64,000 bases of DNA. Origin: DATFKA01 sp042095835 (GTDB taxonomy: Bacteria; Bacteroidota; Bacteroidia; Chitinophagales; Saprospiraceae). This document shows, piece by piece, positions 60,442-64,000 of the stretch. Position 1 is the stretch's first letter. Each line of letters begins with the position of its first letter. Location of the stretch: positions 37,721-101,720 of the forward strand of contig JBELML010000003.1 of NCBI GenBank assembly GCA_042095835.1, read 5' to 3'. Both the position numbers and the translations under genes were made by a program. Below the pieces are notes generated by a model, which worked only from the letters and a program-made list of their open reading frames with translations, did not search any database and was not told the DNA's origin.

Positions 60442-61290
60442 ATGACTGAAGCCAGAAGAAGGCCGCCAAGTAGGCCTATGAAGATGAATTCAACAATTAT
60501 ATTTGGAGCTATCATTTTGGTAGCTATCCTTATTTTCTCAAGCGCCACTTTCCTGACTATTAATTCAGGAGAAAGAGGAGTACTCTTTAAGCGATTTGGG
60601 GCGGGCCTGATCACGGATAAAATTTATTCGCCAGGCTTCCACGTTGTAGCGCCTTGGAATAAAATGTTCGTCTATGATGTCCGAGAAAAACAAATCGAGG
60701 AAACGATGACGGTATTGTCGAGTAATGGTCTAAATATCACTTTGGATGCTACCGTTCGGATTAATCCAAATTATAATGATATTGGGTTCTTGCACGAGAA
60801 TTTTGGAGAGAACTTTATTCAATCCCTAGTGATACCTGAGGTTCGATCATCTGTGAGAAAAATCATCGGTCGATTCACTCCAGAGGAGCTTTATTCTACT
60901 AAAAGAGATGAAGTACAGACACAAATCGAAGAAGCCCTGGGAGACGCTTTGAATGAGAACTATGTAGACTTGAGAGCAGTTCTAATTCGTGACATCCAAC
61001 TTCCAGACAAAGTAAGTTCTGCCATTGAAGACAAGATTGAAGCGGAGCAATTAGCGCTTAAGTATGAGTACATCCTTGATCAGGAGCGTAAAGAGGCCGA
61101 GCGAAAAACGATTGAAGCCCAAGCGAAAGCCGATGCCAACCGTATTTTAAATGCGTCTTTAACGGATAAGATTCTTACAGACAAGGGTATTGAAGCAACT
61201 ATCGAGCTTGCCAAGTCACCAAACTCTAAAGTAATTGTAGTTGGTGGAAGCGGAACCGATGGTTTACCATTGATTCTTGGTAATAACTAG
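60442..61290 (+). CDS. Prohibitin/SPFH (band 7) membrane protein
   Basis: 282 residues. One N-terminal helix (TIIFGAIILVAILIFSSATFL, about 18-38) followed by an SPFH domain (INSGERGVLFKRFGAGLI, SPGFHVVAPWNKMFVYDVRE, ALNENYVDLRAVLIRDIQLP) and a coiled-coil-like C-terminus rich in Ala, Glu and Lys (EAERKTIEAQAKADANRIL). Proteins of this type build large membrane-scaffold rings that regulate proteases. A strong terminator follows 29 bp after its stop. Confidence 0.93.
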   Translation: MTEARRRPPSRPMKMNSTIIFGAIILVAILIFSSATFLTINSGERGVLFKRFGAGLITDKIYSPGFHVVAPWNKMFVYDVREKQIEETMTVLSSNGLNITLDATVRINPNYNDIGFLHENFGENFIQSLVIPEVRSSVRKIIGRFTPEELYSTKRDEVQTQIEEALGDALNENYVDLRAVLIRDIQLPDKVSSAIEDKIEAEQLALKYEYILDQERKEAERKTIEAQAKADANRILNASLTDKILTDKGIEATIELAKSPNSKVIVVGGSGTDGLPLILGNN

Positions 61291-61318
61291 CAGGCTAGTC
61301 CGCTAATAGTTAGTACGC

Positions 61319-61362
61319 ATGGGTCATCTCAAATTATTTGGGATGACCCATTTCTTTTTTTA
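61319..61362 (+). terminator. Rho-independent terminator of the band-7 gene
   Basis: A 15-bp stem (61319-61333 with 61337-61351, one G-U pair, loop TTA) built on ATGGGTCATC/GATGACCCAT, followed by TTCTTTTTTTAC. This is a textbook intrinsic terminator on the plus strand. It isolates the band-7 gene from the HtrA-like gene. Confidence 0.88.
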
Positions 61363-61394
61363 CATTTTAGGCACCTTAGTAACAGCCAAAAAAC

Positions 61395-61540
61395 AACTTA
61401 CCGATTTTGATGGAATCTTTTGCTCCAATACGGCGTTAAAAAGCCTCCTCAATGCCCTGCATTGCCTACGTCTTTTGCCTTGTCTTGGCTCAAAATCTTC
61501 TCGATCAAAATGCGATACTTATTCTTTGTCCGTTACTTAT
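61395..61540. repeat. Dispersed palindromic element, copy B
   Basis: About 146 bp, same orientation as copy A. It starts AACTTACCGATTTTGATGG and ends GTCCGTTACTTA. Folding the left half against the right lines up ATTTTGAT, TTTTG, CCAA, AAAAG and AATGC in order, with a small CCT loop in the middle (CAATGC-CCT-GCATTG), so the RNA or single-stranded DNA would form one long imperfect hairpin. It lacks the extra hairpin of copy A. Confidence 0.85.
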
Positions 61541-61645
61541 CTTGTAGCTCCAAGTCAAAATGACAGGATACATTAGGTGGCACAAAAAATGCTACTCTTT
61601 AGGCACACACATCTACCGACGAGAATCCTCCCTAAAATTAACATC

Positions 61646-62674
61646 ATGGTACAATTTATTACAGATGATTCACCCGATCAATCTTATGATCATTTTGAAT
61701 CTAATCCAGATCAAAACTTACTGGACGCTTATTCTCAGACGGTTGTGAACGTTGCTCGACAAACGAGTGATGCCGTTGTCCATATTAAAGTCAAAAAAGC
61801 AACAAAAGGAAAAAAAGTAAGCCCTAGTAACCGCCGCCGACAGAGAAATGATGGAGGTGCAGGATCAGGGTTTATTATTTCTAGCGATGGATTCATTGTG
61901 ACAAATAGTCATGTAGTCAATGGAGCTACTGACATAGAAGTCAATCTACAAGATGGGCGTCAATATAAAGCTAAAATGGTAGGTGATGACCCCGCAACGG
62001 ACATTGCGGTCATACAAGTGGACGGCAATAATCTATCTACCCTAAGTTTTGCAAAATCCAAGCAATTACAAGTAGGTCAAATGGCTATTGCTATCGGCAA
62101 TCCTTATGGGTTTCAATATTCATTGACGGCTGGTGTAGTCAGCGCCTTGGGTCGAACTTTAAGGACCGAAAGCGGTCGATTAATTGATGATGTCATTCAA
62201 ACTGATGCCGCACTAAATCCTGGCAATTCAGGTGGTCCTTTAGTTAATGCTCAGGGCGAGGTTATTGGTGTAAATACAGCCGTCATTCTACCGGCTCAAG
62301 GCTTGTGCTTTGCGGTAGCTTCTGACTTGGTAAAGTATGTAGTCGGCAAACTGATTATTGAAGGGAAAGTTCGGCGAGGCTATATTGGCATTGCGGGACA
62401 AATGGTACAACTAGACCGTAGGATGGCTAAAATGCTAGGTATAGAACAAACTGCGGGTGTACTGATCCAGGAGATTGTTCCAGATAGTGATGCCTACAAT
62501 GTAGAATTGCGGAAAGGAGACCTCATCATCGGATATGATAAAACAATGGTCAAGTCGATTGATGACTTGCACAAATTGCTACAAGAGCAATCTATTGGCA
62601 AAGCTGCTAAGCTAAAGTTGATTCGCAATCGAAAAGTGCTTGATGTAGTAGTCATTCCAGGAGAGATGCGTTGA
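61646..62674 (+). CDS. HtrA/DegP-like trypsin-fold serine protease with PDZ domain, no signal peptide
   Basis: 342 residues from the ATG at 61646; an ATG at 61577 would add 23 residues that overlap the end of the repeat's flank and make no signal peptide. Trypsin-fold landmarks are in order: SGFIISSDGFIVTNSHVV with the catalytic His, DPATDIAVIQVD with the Asp, and ALNPGNSGGPLVNAQGEV with the Ser, then one PDZ domain (GVLIQEIVPDSDAYNVELRKGD). Unlike DegP it begins with hydrophilic sequence (MVQFITDDSPDQSYDHF), so there is no visible export signal. It may be cytoplasmic or use an unrecognised route. Confidence 0.9.
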   Translation: MVQFITDDSPDQSYDHFESNPDQNLLDAYSQTVVNVARQTSDAVVHIKVKKATKGKKVSPSNRRRQRNDGGAGSGFIISSDGFIVTNSHVVNGATDIEVNLQDGRQYKAKMVGDDPATDIAVIQVDGNNLSTLSFAKSKQLQVGQMAIAIGNPYGFQYSLTAGVVSALGRTLRTESGRLIDDVIQTDAALNPGNSGGPLVNAQGEVIGVNTAVILPAQGLCFAVASDLVKYVVGKLIIEGKVRRGYIGIAGQMVQLDRRMAKMLGIEQTAGVLIQEIVPDSDAYNVELRKGDLIIGYDKTMVKSIDDLHKLLQEQSIGKAAKLKLIRNRKVLDVVVIPGEMR

Positions 62675-62698
62675 TTTTAGGAGACGATGTGGTTATAC

Positions 62699-62739
62699 AC
62701 ACAAAAGAGCTGTGGGCAAAGCCCACAGCTCTTTTGTGT
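62699..62739. terminator. Strong bidirectional hairpin between htrA-like gene and rRNA operon
   Basis: A 19-bp perfect stem (62699-62717 and 62721-62739) with a loop of only three A, starting 25 bp after the protease stop. The arms hold AAAAGAGC and GCTCTTTT, so the sequence just inside each side is T-rich on its strand. It suits both the plus-strand protease gene and the minus-strand rRNA operon. Confidence 0.75.
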
Positions 62740-62770
62740 TGTATGCACTTTGTGGTAATCAAAGAGGTAT

Positions 62771-62807
62771 AAAAGACAAAAGGCCGTAGGCACTAGCCAT
62801 ACGACCT
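62771..62807 (-). terminator. Rho-independent terminator of the rRNA operon
   Basis: On the minus strand GGTCGTATGGC pairs with GCCTACGGCC (plus-strand arms 62796-62807 and 62781-62791, one bulge, one G-U), followed by TTTTGTCTTTTA. It begins about 15 bp after the 5S gene, the expected place. Confidence 0.75.
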
Positions 62808-62820
62808 TCTGAATTAATTT

Positions 62821-62932
<112 letters not shown>

Positions 62933-63059
62933 AATCTTCACTTCTTGAGTCTTCACTCAATCCGTATTTCATTATACTACTCCTTTGAGTAGTTTATACT
63001 ATCAATTGACAGTAGGTAATAAGTATTTTCAACTTCCCGTAAAACGCAACCTTACAATT

Positions 63060-64000
<941 letters not shown>

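Noticed and set aside
61319..61576. Plus-strand ORF of 85 codons after the band-7 gene
   Set aside because: It begins inside the terminator stem and runs through the dispersed repeat copy B.

Overview
The window looks like a chromosomal segment of a Bacteroidota bacterium, most likely of the Saprospirales type (Lewinella/Haliscomenobacter-like). The grounds are a C-terminal type IX secretion sorting domain on a giant fungalysin protease, several -7 promoter elements of the Bacteroidota form TAnnTTTG, few Shine-Dalgarno sequences, a NagZ-beta-lactamase fusion, a futalosine-pathway menaquinone gene, and a block of planctomycete-type cytochrome/DUF1501/sulfatase genes that recurs in Saprospiraceae. 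The genus assignment is inference. Most of the content is ordinary core genome. I see no prophage, insertion sequence, CRISPR array, tRNA or origin.

Layout. 1-4.2 kb: the tail of an ABC ATPase, a Rof-like Rho inhibitor, a C-rich/G-poor octamer repeat array, a cytochrome-PQQ sugar dehydrogenase lipoprotein, a SbtA-type bicarbonate permease, a small conserved protein and a possible decayed membrane ORF. 4.2-10 kb: a LysR regulator, an MBL-fold hydrolase plus gluzincin protease pair, and an M20 peptidase with an altered metal site. 10-18.4 kb: a same-strand cluster running PSCyt/DUF1549-DUF1553 lipoprotein, DUF1501, DUF2231-cytochrome-LRR protein and an esterase-sulfatase fusion, plausibly one surface or periplasmic degradation module. 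18.5-32.5 kb: membrane and housekeeping genes (YhhN, CvpA, GbsR-type regulator, gcvT, HEAT-cyclophilin, PBP1A, aroB, ABM monooxygenase, SAM hydrolase, phoH, aroA). 32.5-36.4 kb: the NagZ-beta-lactamase fusion and a tandem-repeat island flanked by direct repeats. 36.4-50 kb: mqnC, a tetrapyrrole-methylase-fold methyltransferase, a flavin reductase, a lipase-like hydrolase, two tandem GNAT paralogues, a geranylgeranyl-reductase-like flavoprotein, a class V aminotransferase, an OmpA protein and the M36 protease. 50-62.7 kb: rlmB, a GAF-domain protein facing an HD-Pycsar_TM fusion, an amidohydrolase, a class IV aminotransferase, asnS, an epimerase, a small cytochrome, a band-7 protein and an HtrA-like protease. 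62.7-64 kb: the 5S and 3' 23S rRNA genes of an rRNA operon on the minus strand.

The most unusual signals are non-coding. A family of 8-bp-period repeats gives RNA with almost no G and much C. It lies immediately upstream of the rof start, immediately upstream of an ABM-monooxygenase/aroB operon, and as a roughly 245-bp array beside the sugar dehydrogenase. This composition is what Rho utilisation sites look like, and one copy sits on the gene for a Rho inhibitor. A second signal is a dispersed imperfectly palindromic element of about 146-168 bp present twice, one copy carrying a nested hairpin insertion. A third is a three-and-a-bit-copy tandem repeat of 122-131 bp framed by 28-bp imperfect direct repeats. 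Among proteins, the MBL/gluzincin pair and the HD-Pycsar_TM gene opposite a large GAF protein are the best candidates for poorly described systems.
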